Shown: positions 19,489 through 28,553, counted from the stretch's first letter. The stretch: DNA of 64,000 bases from CAZIUL01 sp964542475 (GCA_964542475.1 CAZIUL010000001.1:1-64000); one strand, 5' to 3'. Notes: a model not told the origin generated them from the letters alone. Numbers and translations: made by a program.

Positions 19489-22400
19489 TTGATCAAGCCA
19501 AACAGCTTCAGCAGGGCGTGGGCGCGTCATTTTTCTATTTGGCGCTGTATGCTCGCGGGCTCGATCCTCATCCTGCGCATCACGGCAGCTGCGGTTTTCC
19601 TGGTTCCCCTTGCGTTTGGACTTGGCGTTGCGGATGACCCTTACGAGCATGTGAGGTTGGGCTGCCGCGCCATGGATGCCGGAAAGATGCATGAGGCCTA
19701 CGAGCACTTTTGCGGGGCGCTCGTGCACGACCCGGGCTCAACAGAGGTTCTGGAGCTTCTGCTTCAAACCATCGGGGAAGACGATTCCGCACGAATTCTC
19801 TGGTCTCATGCCTGGTACGCGGCTGCCGCTGATCTTGAAGGGCGCGCGAAGCCCGGCAGGGAGGCGGGCGCGCTTCTCGTTCGGGACGACAGGCACCTGT
19901 CAAAGGTCGCGGTCGCGCGCGCCGATGCTGTGAAAGAGCTGGTGTCGTTCGCGGGTGACCGCGAAAAGGGGGGGTACAAGGAGTGCGGGGATGTGCTCGT
20001 TGCCGTGTGGGCCCGACGTCTTGCAAGGGAGCTTGCATCAGCGTCGCCCTCGCTCGAAAAAAGTTATGGCAGGGGCCTGGCTCCCATGCCCGACCTTCCT
20101 TCCGGCTTTCACATGCCCGTGATCAAGGCGCTCGAACAGGCAATGAAAAGGTCTTTTTCAAGCCAGCATGTGCGGGAAGCGCTCGATGCCGCGATATGCT
20201 TGCACGGGCTTGGCGTTCAAGCGGCTTTCAAGGATCTCAAGGGGGAGCGGCCAGGGAGCATGGGCGGTGTGAGGAGAATGGGCGCGGAGGGCATGGCTCG
20301 CGGCCGCTCGCAGCTTAGATCCAGGATCGGGGAGCCGTGGAGCGTCGAGGCGCTCGAATCCCTGACCGAGGCAGAATCGGAGGGGTTCACCAGGGAGCAT
20401 GCGAGTTTTTCGAACCCGGGCGTGGCTGTTTCCTTGACCGAGAAGTACAAGGTCGAGACGACCTGCGGTTACGAGACGCTGCTCGGCGTGGCGCTCACCG
20501 TGGAGGATCACCACGACAGGCTGGTGAACTGGTTCGAACAGGACCCGTTCGAGGGAAGACAGGGCCTCGTACGCATTGTGCCCGAGGCACACGGCCTCGA
20601 GGCGGAGGGCGCGCCTTACTGGTGGGTAGGCGGATTCCAGGGCGGGGATACCACAACACTGCGGCTTTCGTGCGGAACAGTCGAGGGACTCGGTCACGGT
20701 CTCACTCACGAACTGACCCACAGGTTCGATGGGGCCATATATCCTGGAATGCCGTCCTGGCTTCTCGAGGGCAGAGCGGTGTGGACCGGCGGAGCTTACG
20801 GGTCGTCCCGTGATGAGCGGTTTGTTCCGAACCACGCCAGCTTCCAAACGATCTACAACGCCTGGATCAAAGGGTACGGCAACGAGCGAAAGCTCGAGGA
20901 ACTCATCGAAGGCGGTATCGAAGACTACCGGGACAACTACGTGGCCGGCTACGCGCTGTACCTTTACCTTTCATCGTGGGAACAGGACGGGGAGAAGCCG
21001 TATGCCGAAAGGCTGTATCAATTCATGAAAGGGTGCGGCAGCGGGAGGAAGAATCCGAAGAGCTGGTTCCTGAGAAACTTCGCCGACGGAAAGGAGGGTC
21101 GCCCGGACGGGCTTAAAGCTTTTGCCGAAGCTTTCCAGGCGTTCATGAGCGGGTTTTACTGGAAGCACAGGAAGCCGTGGACAGGACGTTACACGACCAG
21201 TGTCCCCAAAGGCAGGGATGACCCATATGTTTATGACGAACCGACCTGGACCTGGTCGAGGGTTCGCGCGGAACCGTACTTCGGCGAGGAACAGGCTCGC
21301 AAGGCGGGCGAGCTTTTGCTGGAGATGGGCAGAAAAGAGGAAGCCGCTCATGCCCTCGTGTGGGCAGCCTCGGTTGATCGTCCGTCTTTTGAGGTCAGCC
21401 GCTGCCTTGCGCGTGTTTTCAAGGAGCTGCACGCTGCTGATGCTTCCTGGGCAGCGGATCATATGGCGTCCTTTCCTTTCCTGGAGCACTCGGCAGGCGC
21501 TGCGCCGTATGCCGGCTCACTCAACAGGACTATGGCGTTTATGAAAGCTCTGGAAGGGGCCGCTTCGGAGTACCGTGAAAATGGTTTTTTACAGGCCGCA
21601 GCCTCGTTCGTTGCCGAACGTAACCGCCTTGCTGCATGGCTTGGGTTGCTGCCTGCTGAACCTCCTGATCTGTCAACCGCCAAGCAGGGAGAGTTCGAGC
21701 ATCCCATTGACAGTACACCGCGCCACCTCGGTTCCATCGGATGGGAGGAAGAGGAGCTGACGAGCTATGAGGAGTTCCGGCATCCGAACCTCTGGTTCAC
21801 AACCGACGGCAACGATCTTCACGTGGGGAGAAAGAGGCCCCGCAAGGGCACCGGGATCATGGACCGCGCCGCGCACCAAAGGCATGCGTTTGCCCGATCG
21901 AACCTCTGGCTTTTCCCCGGTGCTTATCGCATCAAGACCAGGATCAAGTTCACCACGTCGTATGTGGCAGGGGCCGTGGTTTTCGGTTACGCGAGGCGCC
22001 ACCAGAACCTTCGCTTCCAGTTTTCGGCAGGGGATCTGATGTACGCCATCGGAGAGACGGAGGACGAACCCTCGTTCGATTCCGTGAACTGGCATCTTCA
22101 CGGGCTTCGCTGCAGGGACGGAGCTTTGCCCGGGTCGGTGGGCAGGGGCGGATTCGCGTTCGAAAGGGCTTCGCCTTCGTTCGATCTCGAACTGTTTGTA
22201 GAGGGGGCCACGGTTCAGGCGTTCATCAACCACACGCTCGTTGGCACGTATCACACAGTGGATGGCGCGCCCATCGAAGGGTACGTGGGATTTGCATCGA
22301 GCTACGGTGCTTTTTGCGCGCAGTTTCCAAGGGTGGAGCGGCTAGACAGGTCAATGCTCGCTGGGCTCCCCGGATCGCTGCCCATGGGGCTCGACCTTGC

Positions 22401-22914
22401 GCTCAGCGGTTCGAAACCTTTCAAAGAGCTCATCAACCTTCCTGTTCGCGGACTGCCGGTATCGAGCCGCGGTACCGTGCTCGCCTGGATACCGATGCCG
22501 TGGATTCCGGATGGAGAGAGCCTTGACCTTGGGCATGTCATGTCACAGGCCCGCAGGGCGGCTGAAAAGATTTCATCCCTCATGAAGAGCGCCCGGAGCC
22601 CGCAGCCGTTCGTGTTGGTTATTCCGGCCGCCGTGGGTGAAGAGCGCATAGCAGCCCTGAGAGACGAGCTCGAAAACGGGGAGCTGGACATAAAGCCCGA
22701 GCTGGTGACACACAGGTTCCAAGCATCGGTTGGAACCACTGACCCGGTTACACCTGATGACAACAGGCGCTGGTTCTTTTTCCTGGATTCGGTGAATGTC
22801 GTGCGCGTGGCGCTGCCGCTTGTCGGTGTTCTGCACGAGCGCAGGATCGAGGGAAACCTGCTGCACTGGCTCACGGTTTTTCGCGATCACGGCTGGACCG
22901 AACGCGCGAGGTAG
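19489..22914 (+). CDS. Large HExxH metallopeptidase-like protein
   Basis: A 1141-residue protein with an N-terminal hydrophobic segment (about residues 19-45), so secreted or membrane-anchored. The zinc motif HELTH is at residues 407-411, and a downstream PSWLLEGRA, with a Glu about 20 residues later, has the spacing of gluzincin peptidases (third ligand). The middle contains repeat-like helical sequence. Residues about 750-960 look like a beta-sandwich (concanavalin/LamG-like, with a GYVGFASSYGAFCAQF ending). A further C-terminal domain is unrecognised. The start is probably TTG at 19489, because GAGGAG overlaps the stop of the preceding gene and spaces correctly; the first ATG (19549) would cut into the hydrophobic segment. 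It is co-transcribed with the FG-GAP gene. Substrate and family assignment are uncertain. Confidence 0.65.
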   Translation: MIKPNSFSRAWARHFSIWRCMLAGSILILRITAAAVFLVPLAFGLGVADDPYEHVRLGCRAMDAGKMHEAYEHFCGALVHDPGSTEVLELLLQTIGEDDSARILWSHAWYAAAADLEGRAKPGREAGALLVRDDRHLSKVAVARADAVKELVSFAGDREKGGYKECGDVLVAVWARRLARELASASPSLEKSYGRGLAPMPDLPSGFHMPVIKALEQAMKRSFSSQHVREALDAAICLHGLGVQAAFKDLKGERPGSMGGVRRMGAEGMARGRSQLRSRIGEPWSVEALESLTEAESEGFTREHASFSNPGVAVSLTEKYKVETTCGYETLLGVALTVEDHHDRLVNWFEQDPFEGRQGLVRIVPEAHGLEAEGAPYWWVGGFQGGDTTTLRLSCGTVEGLGHGLTHELTHRFDGAIYPGMPSWLLEGRAVWTGGAYGSSRDERFVPNHASFQTIYNAWIKGYGNERKLEELIEGGIEDYRDNYVAGYALYLYLSSWEQDGEKPYAERLYQFMKGCGSGRKNPKSWFLRNFADGKEGRPDGLKAFAEAFQAFMSGFYWKHRKPWTGRYTTSVPKGRDDPYVYDEPTWTWSRVRAEPYFGEEQARKAGELLLEMGRKEEAAHALVWAASVDRPSFEVSRCLARVFKELHAADASWAADHMASFPFLEHSAGAAPYAGSLNRTMAFMKALEGAASEYRENGFLQAAASFVAERNRLAAWLGLLPAEPPDLSTAKQGEFEHPIDSTPRHLGSIGWEEEELTSYEEFRHPNLWFTTDGNDLHVGRKRPRKGTGIMDRAAHQRHAFARSNLWLFPGAYRIKTRIKFTTSYVAGAVVFGYARRHQNLRFQFSAGDLMYAIGETEDEPSFDSVNWHLHGLRCRDGALPGSVGRGGFAFERASPSFDLELFVEGATVQAFINHTLVGTYHTVDGAPIEGYVGFASSYGAFCAQFPRVERLDRSMLAGLPGSLPMGLDLALSGSKPFKELINLPVRGLPVSSRGTVLAWIPMPWIPDGESLDLGHVMSQARRAAEKISSLMKSARSPQPFVLVIPAAVGEERIAALRDELENGELDIKPELVTHRFQASVGTTDPVTPDDNRRWFFFLDSVNVVRVALPLVGVLHERRIEGNLLHWLTVFRDHGWTERAR

Positions 22915-22996
22915 GGGCGGGGGAAGAGGAAGAAACAGGAAAGAGCACCACGGATGGACAGGAGCTGAAGGATGAAGGTGTCCTTCGAATGAACGA

Positions 22997-23791
22997 TCAG
23001 CTCCCGGCAGCCGTTTCCTTTTTCTCAAGGTACTCATCGAGATCGAGCAGCTTCCGTTCCATCTCTTTCAGCTCTTTCTCTTTCTTCAGAAGTTCCTTTT
23101 CCTTTTTCTGAAAGTCGAGGTCTTCTTTCCTTGAGAGGTTCTTACCCTTGTCCAGGCGGGTCTGGTCGATTTTGTTTTTTTCGCTCGTTATCATGTCGAG
23201 TTCGTCCAGGATCTTTCCCTCCTCCTTGACGATTCTATCTAGGTGGACGCTGTGTGTTTTTTTCAGCGTTTTCGAACAGAGCGAATAGAGCTTGGAGACC
23301 GACGGTTTGATCGGGGAACCGTAGAGGAGTTCGCCGTTGCATATCGTATAAAAGGTCAATTTTTTCGGCCTTTTGACCATCTGGTAGAGCGGATGGTTTT
23401 TTTCGATGTCAGCTAGATCCACCTGATAGCAGTCGAAGAACTTTGCGGCGATACAGACCTTTTCGTTTACCAGCACCGAGTTCTCGTATGTCTCCACAGC
23501 CTGCATCAGCTTTTCCTCAGAGGATGTCAGGTATAGAAAAATCGGCTTGGATGACGCGCTGTCCAGGCTTGTCAGGTTCTTGAACTCCTGGGGGCTGTTG
23601 TTAGCAAGACCACGGTTTCTCCAGGCTGGAGGCTGAACCCTTGGCGCACTGATTTTACCACTCCCGCCCGCTTTTATGATTGGCCTCGACCCAGAGGCCT
23701 TCTTTCCGCATCACTGGCCGTGCGCGGCTTCGTTTGTGAGGATCACAATGGATAAAAAGCCGACAATCACAGCAGTTATGTATCTGTTCAT
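22997..23791 (-). CDS. Candidate selenoprotein: secreted thioredoxin-like/coiled-coil protein with in-frame TGA
   Basis: The ATG at 23791 has a strong GGAG ribosome-binding site (8-base spacing) and opens into a signal peptide (residues 1-26, MNRYITAVIVGFLSIV then AAHGQ). Codon 27 is TGA (23711-23713), immediately followed by Cys28. The same frame then stays open for 237 more codons: a linker, a thioredoxin-like region (about 65-165, KPIFLYLTSS) and a Lys/Glu-rich coiled coil (about 185-255). No ATG, GTG or TTG occurs between the TGA and an internal ATG at 23506, so the downstream part has no good start of its own. A SECIS-like hairpin begins 11 bases after the TGA. If TGA is read as selenocysteine, the product is 264 residues. 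The alternative is a nonsense mutation or sequencing error making a pseudogene. The thioredoxin-like assignment is weak; no CxxC is present. Confidence 0.5.
23682..23699 (-). promoter_or_regulatory. SECIS-like hairpin downstream of an in-frame TGA
   Basis: On the minus strand GGCCTC, loop TGGGTC, GAGGCC: a perfect 6-bp stem with a 6-base loop containing GGTC. The stem starts 11 bases and the loop 17 bases after the TGA at 23711-23713. Bacterial SECIS elements are known to lie within the coding region just after UGA, with a G in the first two loop bases and about 16-37 bases between UGA and loop; the E. coli fdhF element also has a GGUC loop. SelB recognition is inferred. Confidence 0.45.
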
Positions 23792-23997
23792 CCGTGTTTC
23801 TCCAAAACTGGATATTTGTCGCTACGCTTGAATTGTATAACATACTATAATAGCAGGAAATTCGATCACCGCCACAGTAATTTTCGGCAATTTCCAATAC
23901 CGATCAAGACCGAAAAAACATAGGCTGTGGGTTTGTAAACATTTGCGCGGCGCCGTGTCAGCCCGGTTTTCTGAAACTATCATCGGATGTATGATTC

Positions 23998-25518
23998 ATG
24001 TTGAGGTTCTTACGAAAAGTCCTGATTAAGCTTTTTGTTAACCGTATTTTTCTTGGAATCGTCATCGGGATCGCAGTCGTATACGGCGCCTTGGAGGCTA
24101 TAGAGTACACTTCCACCGACTCGTACTGCGAATCCTGCCACGTGCACCCCCAGGCGGTCCATTCCTGGAAGCTTTCCACCCACTACAGCAATCAAAGGGG
24201 GGTTGTGGTGCACTGCGTGGAGTGTCATCTCCCGCCGTCCGGCTTCAGCGGCTTCAAGGAGAAGCTTCGCCTGGGATTGAAGGACATTTACGGAAAGCTT
24301 TTCAAGGACGCTTCCTCTTTCGACTGGGAGGAGAGATCCAGGCTGGAACACGCGGCCACCTACACGTTCAAGGAGTCGTGCGTCAGGTGCCATCAGAACC
24401 TGTTCACGATCGGCATGTCCGAAGAGGGCGATGATGCCCATCTTCACTACTCCCGGGCGCCTGAGAAGCTCCGCTGCATCAACTGCCATTTGCACGTGGG
24501 ACATTTCGAGGAGAATGTCGCAGCAGCGGAGTCGTTCGGAAGCACGGCTTCCGCTGAAGGAGAGCTGTACACCGAACCCGCGCATGTGGAGGGGTTCGTG
24601 AATTTTACGGAAACGATCCCAGGCAGCCCTGTGTCGTTCGACATGGTCGCTGTTCCGGGCGGAACCTATTCCATGGGAAGCCCTGTATCCGAGGCGTACA
24701 GGGATCCGGACGAGGGCCCGGTCCGCGCGGTTGAGGTGAGCTCTTTCTGGATGGGCAGGGCCGAAGTCACATGGGACGAGTACGAAGCGTTCTACGCGGC
24801 AACCGCTTCAGAGGGAAGGACCGACACGCGCGCGGCCGAGGCGGATATCGATGCCATATCCGGGGCGACTCCACCATGGGGCACGCCGGACCAGGGGTGG
24901 GGGAAAGGCAAGATGCCTGCCATCACAATGACCTTTCACGCGGCCCAAACCTATTGCAGATGGCTGTCCTCGGTGACCGGCAAGAAGTACAGGCTGCCCA
25001 CCGAGGCCGAGTGGGAATACGCGTGCCGCGGCGGAAGGAGCACGCCATACTTTTTCGAGGGCGACCCCGGCGATTTCACGGAGAAGAGCCTGTGGAACCG
25101 GATTTTCGGCGCGGACGAGGAACAGATCTCATCTTATTCGATATATGCGAAGAACTCGGGAAACAGGTCGCATCCTCCGTCAGCAGTCGAGCCCAACCCG
25201 TTCGGGCTCTTGAACATGTCCGGCAACGTTTGGGAGTTTTGTTCGGATTGGTACAGCCCGGACACGCTGGCACAGTATCCGGCTGACAGCAGGATCAAGG
25301 ACCCGGCAGGACCGCTCGAGGGTAAAGAGCGAGTGACGCGAGGCGGCTCATTCAAGAGCGATGCGGCTGATCTGCGCTGCGCAGCCAGGGATCACACGCG
25401 ACACAGCGAGTGGCTGATGACAGACCCTCAGATACCCAAGAGCATCTGGTGGTATTCGGATTCTTATGACGTGGGTTTCAGGGTGGTATGCGAGTATAAT
25501 GGGGAAAACGGCGAATAA
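23998..25518 (+). CDS. NapC/NrfH-type tetraheme cytochrome c fused to a FGE-sulfatase (SUMF1-like) domain
   Basis: A 506-residue membrane-anchored periplasmic protein. A single N-terminal transmembrane helix (about 16-33) is followed by a NapC/NirT-like domain with four CxxCH heme sites at Cys44, Cys73, Cys128 and Cys160, as in quinol-oxidising NrfH/NapC. From about residue 215 an FGE-sulfatase (SUMF1/EgtB/PvdO) fold follows, with landmarks FDMVAVPGGTYSMGSP, RLPTEAEWEYACRGG, NMSGNVWEFCSDWY and RVTRGGSF. The two active-site cysteines of true formylglycine-generating enzyme (human FGE Cys336 and Cys341 in GGSYMCHRSYC) are replaced here by GGSFKSDAADL, so formylglycine synthesis is unlikely. The fusion suggests quinol-derived electrons delivered to an unknown reaction on the SUMF1-like domain. 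The Gfo/Idh/MocA gene follows after 109 bases. Confidence 0.85.
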   Translation: MLRFLRKVLIKLFVNRIFLGIVIGIAVVYGALEAIEYTSTDSYCESCHVHPQAVHSWKLSTHYSNQRGVVVHCVECHLPPSGFSGFKEKLRLGLKDIYGKLFKDASSFDWEERSRLEHAATYTFKESCVRCHQNLFTIGMSEEGDDAHLHYSRAPEKLRCINCHLHVGHFEENVAAAESFGSTASAEGELYTEPAHVEGFVNFTETIPGSPVSFDMVAVPGGTYSMGSPVSEAYRDPDEGPVRAVEVSSFWMGRAEVTWDEYEAFYAATASEGRTDTRAAEADIDAISGATPPWGTPDQGWGKGKMPAITMTFHAAQTYCRWLSSVTGKKYRLPTEAEWEYACRGGRSTPYFFEGDPGDFTEKSLWNRIFGADEEQISSYSIYAKNSGNRSHPPSAVEPNPFGLLNMSGNVWEFCSDWYSPDTLAQYPADSRIKDPAGPLEGKERVTRGGSFKSDAADLRCAARDHTRHSEWLMTDPQIPKSIWWYSDSYDVGFRVVCEYNGENGE

Positions 25519-25627
25519 TGCTTCTGAAGCACTTTTTCAACGGACTCTTTCAATATCATTGCCGGAATGAGAGAATTGAGCGCTGTTATTTAGATCAACA
25601 TGTTTTGCATCAGTTTGGAGTTGAGCG

Positions 25628-26959
25628 ATGAAAAGCAATAAAGACGGCAAAGGGATAAGCAGGCGTGACTTTGTTGGGACGCTCGGGACCACCGGAGCTT
25701 TCGGAGCGGCGTTCGCAGCCTGGGGAAGCGGCATGGGAATGCCTGCAAACAGCGCGATCGCCAGGGTGGCTGAGCAGGATCTTCCGCCGCTTCTCGAAAA
25801 GGCTCCGGACGGCAAACCGCTCAAGGCCGGGCTGGTGGGCTGCGGAGGCCGCGGCACCGGAGCGGCGCACAACTTCCTGAACGCGGGGCCCAACCTGGAA
25901 GTCGTTGCGCTCGCGGATGTGTTCGAGGACCGCCTGAACGGATGCCGCCAGGCGCTCAAGAAGAACAAGGGCCAGGAGATCGCCGACGAGAAGTGTTTTA
26001 TAGGGTTCGATGCTTACCAGAAGCTGATCGGCTCGGGAGTGGACGTCGTGCTTCTCGCCACTCCGCCGCATTTCAGGCCGGAGCAGTTCAAGGCTTGCGT
26101 GAATGCAAGGAAACATGTGTTCATGGAGAAGCCCGTTGCCGTGGACCCTGTCGGAGCCAGGTCAATAATGAGCTCGTCCAGGAAAGCGGAAGCCATCGGG
26201 CTCAGCGTGATAACAGGAACGCAGCGCCGCCATCAGCACGCATACATCGCCACGTACAAGAAGATCCTGAACGGCGCGATCGGCGACATTTTGGGGGCTA
26301 ACTGCTACTGGAACCAGGGCCAGCTCTGGTACAGAGAGCGTGATGAAAAGTGGACCGACATGGAGTACATGATCAGGGACTGGGTCAATTGGTGCTGGCT
26401 TTCAGGCGATCACATCGTGGAGCAGCACGTTCACAACATCGATGTGATCCACTGGTTTACCGGCATGCTTCCGGTAAAGGCCGTTGCATTCGGCGGGCGC
26501 CACAGGAGGGTGACCGGGGATCAGTACGACACATTCAGCGTGGATTTCGTGTACGGGAACGGGATGCATGTTCACAGCATGTGCAGGCAGATCAACGGGT
26601 GCGCGAACAACGTGTCCGAGTTTATCATTGGCACAAAAGGGCACACGAACTGCAGTAACACGATATACAACCCGGATGGATCTATAGCGTGGTCATACGA
26701 GTCGCAGAAGAACAACTCGCCATACGACCAGGAGCACATCCACCTCGTCACCGCAATCCGCACGAACAAGCCGGTGGTCGAGGCTGAGATAACAGCACAG
26801 TCCACACTGCTCGCCATCATGGGCCGCATCGCGGCTTACACGGGCAATGAAGTCACTTACGAGGAAATGATGAACTCCGATATAAAACTGGGGCCTGAAA
26901 GCTATGCAATGGGTCCGGTCGACATCGAAGCCGTGATCCCGATACCGGGCAAAAAATAG
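25628..26959 (+). CDS. Tat-exported Gfo/Idh/MocA-family oxidoreductase
   Basis: A 443-residue protein with a twin-arginine leader (SRRDFVGTLG) and a long signal sequence. The NAD(P)-binding domain begins with AGLVGCGGRGTGAA, followed by the family landmarks DVVLLATPPHFR and FMEKPVAVDP, and a C-terminal alpha/beta domain with HVHNIDVIHWF. Proteins of this type act on sugars or inositols with tightly bound NAD(P). A periplasmic location via Tat implies the cofactor is loaded before export. GGAG lies 7 bases before the ATG. It follows the cytochrome-SUMF1 fusion in the same direction and a terminator ends the unit, so the two may work together. Substrate unknown. Confidence 0.9.
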   Translation: MKSNKDGKGISRRDFVGTLGTTGAFGAAFAAWGSGMGMPANSAIARVAEQDLPPLLEKAPDGKPLKAGLVGCGGRGTGAAHNFLNAGPNLEVVALADVFEDRLNGCRQALKKNKGQEIADEKCFIGFDAYQKLIGSGVDVVLLATPPHFRPEQFKACVNARKHVFMEKPVAVDPVGARSIMSSSRKAEAIGLSVITGTQRRHQHAYIATYKKILNGAIGDILGANCYWNQGQLWYRERDEKWTDMEYMIRDWVNWCWLSGDHIVEQHVHNIDVIHWFTGMLPVKAVAFGGRHRRVTGDQYDTFSVDFVYGNGMHVHSMCRQINGCANNVSEFIIGTKGHTNCSNTIYNPDGSIAWSYESQKNNSPYDQEHIHLVTAIRTNKPVVEAEITAQSTLLAIMGRIAAYTGNEVTYEEMMNSDIKLGPESYAMGPVDIEAVIPIPGKK

Positions 26960-27005
26960 AATTCCTGCGCTGTCCTGTTTTTTCCGTGAGCTGCCGACTA
27001 AGGTG

Positions 27006-27050
27006 GAGGCCGGGCTTTTTTCGAGAAAGCGCGGCCTCTTCCTGTTTTTA
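27006..27050 (+). terminator. Rho-independent terminator after Gfo/Idh/MocA gene
   Basis: GAGGCC (27006-27011) pairs with GGCCTC (27033-27038), and an inner stem CTTTTTTC/GAGAAAG extends the hairpin; TTCCTGTTTTTA follows. It closes the 23998-26959 transcription unit just before the DUF362 gene. Confidence 0.75.
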
Positions 27051-27080
27051 TTGATTTTGGATTTAAATGGATAAAACATT

Positions 27081-28343
27081 ATGAGCAGAAGCAAAGTGGC
27101 CGTGTTGCGCACCTCTCCTCGCACGGTTCTCGAAGATTATCACAAGCTGATGAACCTTGCCGGGTACCAGGACACGGTATCCAAGGATGCTGATACCGGC
27201 CTGAAGATAAACATATCGTGGCACTTTTTCTATCCGGGCTGCTCCACCACGCCCTGGCAGCTCGAGGGCGTGATCAGGGCCATGAAACGGGACGGGTACG
27301 ACCCTGACCTGATCCACGGCTGCCACAACCGGACAGTGGTCATCGACGCGCATCTGGGTGAGCGCGAGAACAAGCAGGTCAACGTGACGGATGCGCATTC
27401 CTTGAAGAACGTGCACCTGTATGAGGGGGAGGAATGGATTCATGTGCGCGACGCTGTGGGCGACCTTGCGGGCAGGTTCCTGTGCCTGAACGAAGTCTAT
27501 CCAAAGGGGTTTCACATACCCAGGCGGTTCATCGGTGAGAACATCATCCATCTGCCTACCGTGAAAACCCATATCTTCACAACCACCACAGGGGCCATGA
27601 AGAACGCGTTCGGGGGGCTTTTGAACGAGAGGCGGCACTGGACACATCCCGTGATACACGAAACACTTGTCGATCTTTTGATGATTCAGAAGAAGATTCA
27701 CAAGGGGGTGTTCGCGGTGATGGACGGCACCTTTGCGGGTGACGGGCCCGGGCCCCGGTGCATGACGCCCTATGTGAAGAACGTGCTGCTTGCGAGCTCC
27801 GACCAGGTGGCGATCGATGCTGTTGCAGCCAAGATGATGGGGTTCGATCCCATGAGCGATCTGAAGTACGTTCGTTTAGCCCACGAGCAGGGCCTTGGCT
27901 GCGGCGATCCGAAAGAGATCGAGATCGTCGGCCACGAGGACGCGGCACAGGAGAACTGGCATTTTGACGGGCCGTTCAAGAAGATGACCTTTGCATCGCG
28001 CATGCAGCACAAGATCTACTGGGGCCCGCTAAAGAAACCGCTGGAATGGTCGCTGAAAACCGTGCTGGCGCCCTGGTCATACATCGCTAGCGTGCTTTAC
28101 CACGACACCTTCTGGTATCCGTTTCGCGCGCGAAAAGGTATGGACGCGGTACTGAACAGCGAGTGGGGAAGGCTTTTTCAGAGCTGGGAGAATGTAGAAC
28201 CCGACGAGCAGGGCTATCCCGTGGTGGGGGACGATCCCCTGGAGGTCCGGCGCACAGGAATCAAGGCTGCCGCACAATCGTTCGGTGTGCTCGGCACGTG
28301 CATAAAAGAAGCCCCCGAGTTCATGAAAAAACGCGGCAGGTAG
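27081..28343 (+). CDS. DUF362-family protein
   Basis: A 420-residue cytoplasmic protein without signal peptide. The DUF362 core is recognisable from segments such as NIIHLPTVKTHIFTTTTGAM, KNAFGGLLNE and VAIDAVAAKMMGFDP, which recur in this family of unknown biochemical role (often near Fe-S or cofactor genes). It has no ferredoxin-type cysteine clusters, unlike many DUF362 proteins, and a C-terminal extension of about 110 residues rich in aromatic residues. The ribosome-binding site is weak. Terminators lie on both sides, so it is probably monocistronic. A second, shorter DUF362 protein with a Tat leader is at 47458. No function is assigned. Confidence 0.75.
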   Translation: MSRSKVAVLRTSPRTVLEDYHKLMNLAGYQDTVSKDADTGLKINISWHFFYPGCSTTPWQLEGVIRAMKRDGYDPDLIHGCHNRTVVIDAHLGERENKQVNVTDAHSLKNVHLYEGEEWIHVRDAVGDLAGRFLCLNEVYPKGFHIPRRFIGENIIHLPTVKTHIFTTTTGAMKNAFGGLLNERRHWTHPVIHETLVDLLMIQKKIHKGVFAVMDGTFAGDGPGPRCMTPYVKNVLLASSDQVAIDAVAAKMMGFDPMSDLKYVRLAHEQGLGCGDPKEIEIVGHEDAAQENWHFDGPFKKMTFASRMQHKIYWGPLKKPLEWSLKTVLAPWSYIASVLYHDTFWYPFRARKGMDAVLNSEWGRLFQSWENVEPDEQGYPVVGDDPLEVRRTGIKAAAQSFGVLGTCIKEAPEFMKKRGR

Positions 28344-28415
28344 AAGATTGATTTACGGCGCCGACTGAGCAGCTGACCTCCATTGTTCAACCGGCGTGTG
28401 CCGTTTCAGCCGGAG

Positions 28416-28441
28416 GGCGGCACTCTGTTGCCGCCTTTTTA
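28416..28441 (+). terminator. Rho-independent terminator after DUF362 gene
   Basis: GGCGGCA (28416-28422) pairs with TGCCGCC (28429-28435) around a short loop, followed by TTTTTAT. Confidence 0.85.
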
Positions 28442-28489
28442 TTTCCTTAACACTGAACCCTGAACACTGCACTCCTCACCCACAACTAC

Positions 28490-28553
28490 TTCCCGCATCA
28501 CCTCTTGAACTTCAGGCCGCTTTTGCAGGGGCAGGGGCCGTTTCGTTGCTCAC
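28490..28553 (-). pseudogene. Remnant of a SEC-C motif tail
   Basis: A 57-base stretch (28490-28546) matches 29337-29393, the 3' end of the radical SAM gene, with two mismatches. In the matching frame it reads NGPCPCKSGLKFKR, then TGA, then CGK and TAG, so the third metal-binding Cys codon (TGC in the intact gene) has become TGA. It lies directly behind the carbonic anhydrase gene in a shifted frame (CHCEQR-like lead-in after its stop). It looks like a duplicated or recombined gene end that no longer codes. Confidence 0.55.

Noticed and set aside
25520..25545. Small hairpin GCTT/AAGC followed by ACTTTTTC after the cytochrome-SUMF1 gene as a terminator
   Set aside because: The stem is only four base pairs with a three-base loop; too weak to call.
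28490..28553. The TGA in the duplicated SEC-C tail as a second selenocysteine codon
   Set aside because: No hairpin with SECIS geometry follows, the frame has no start of its own, and TAG ends it three codons later. A decayed duplicate is simpler.
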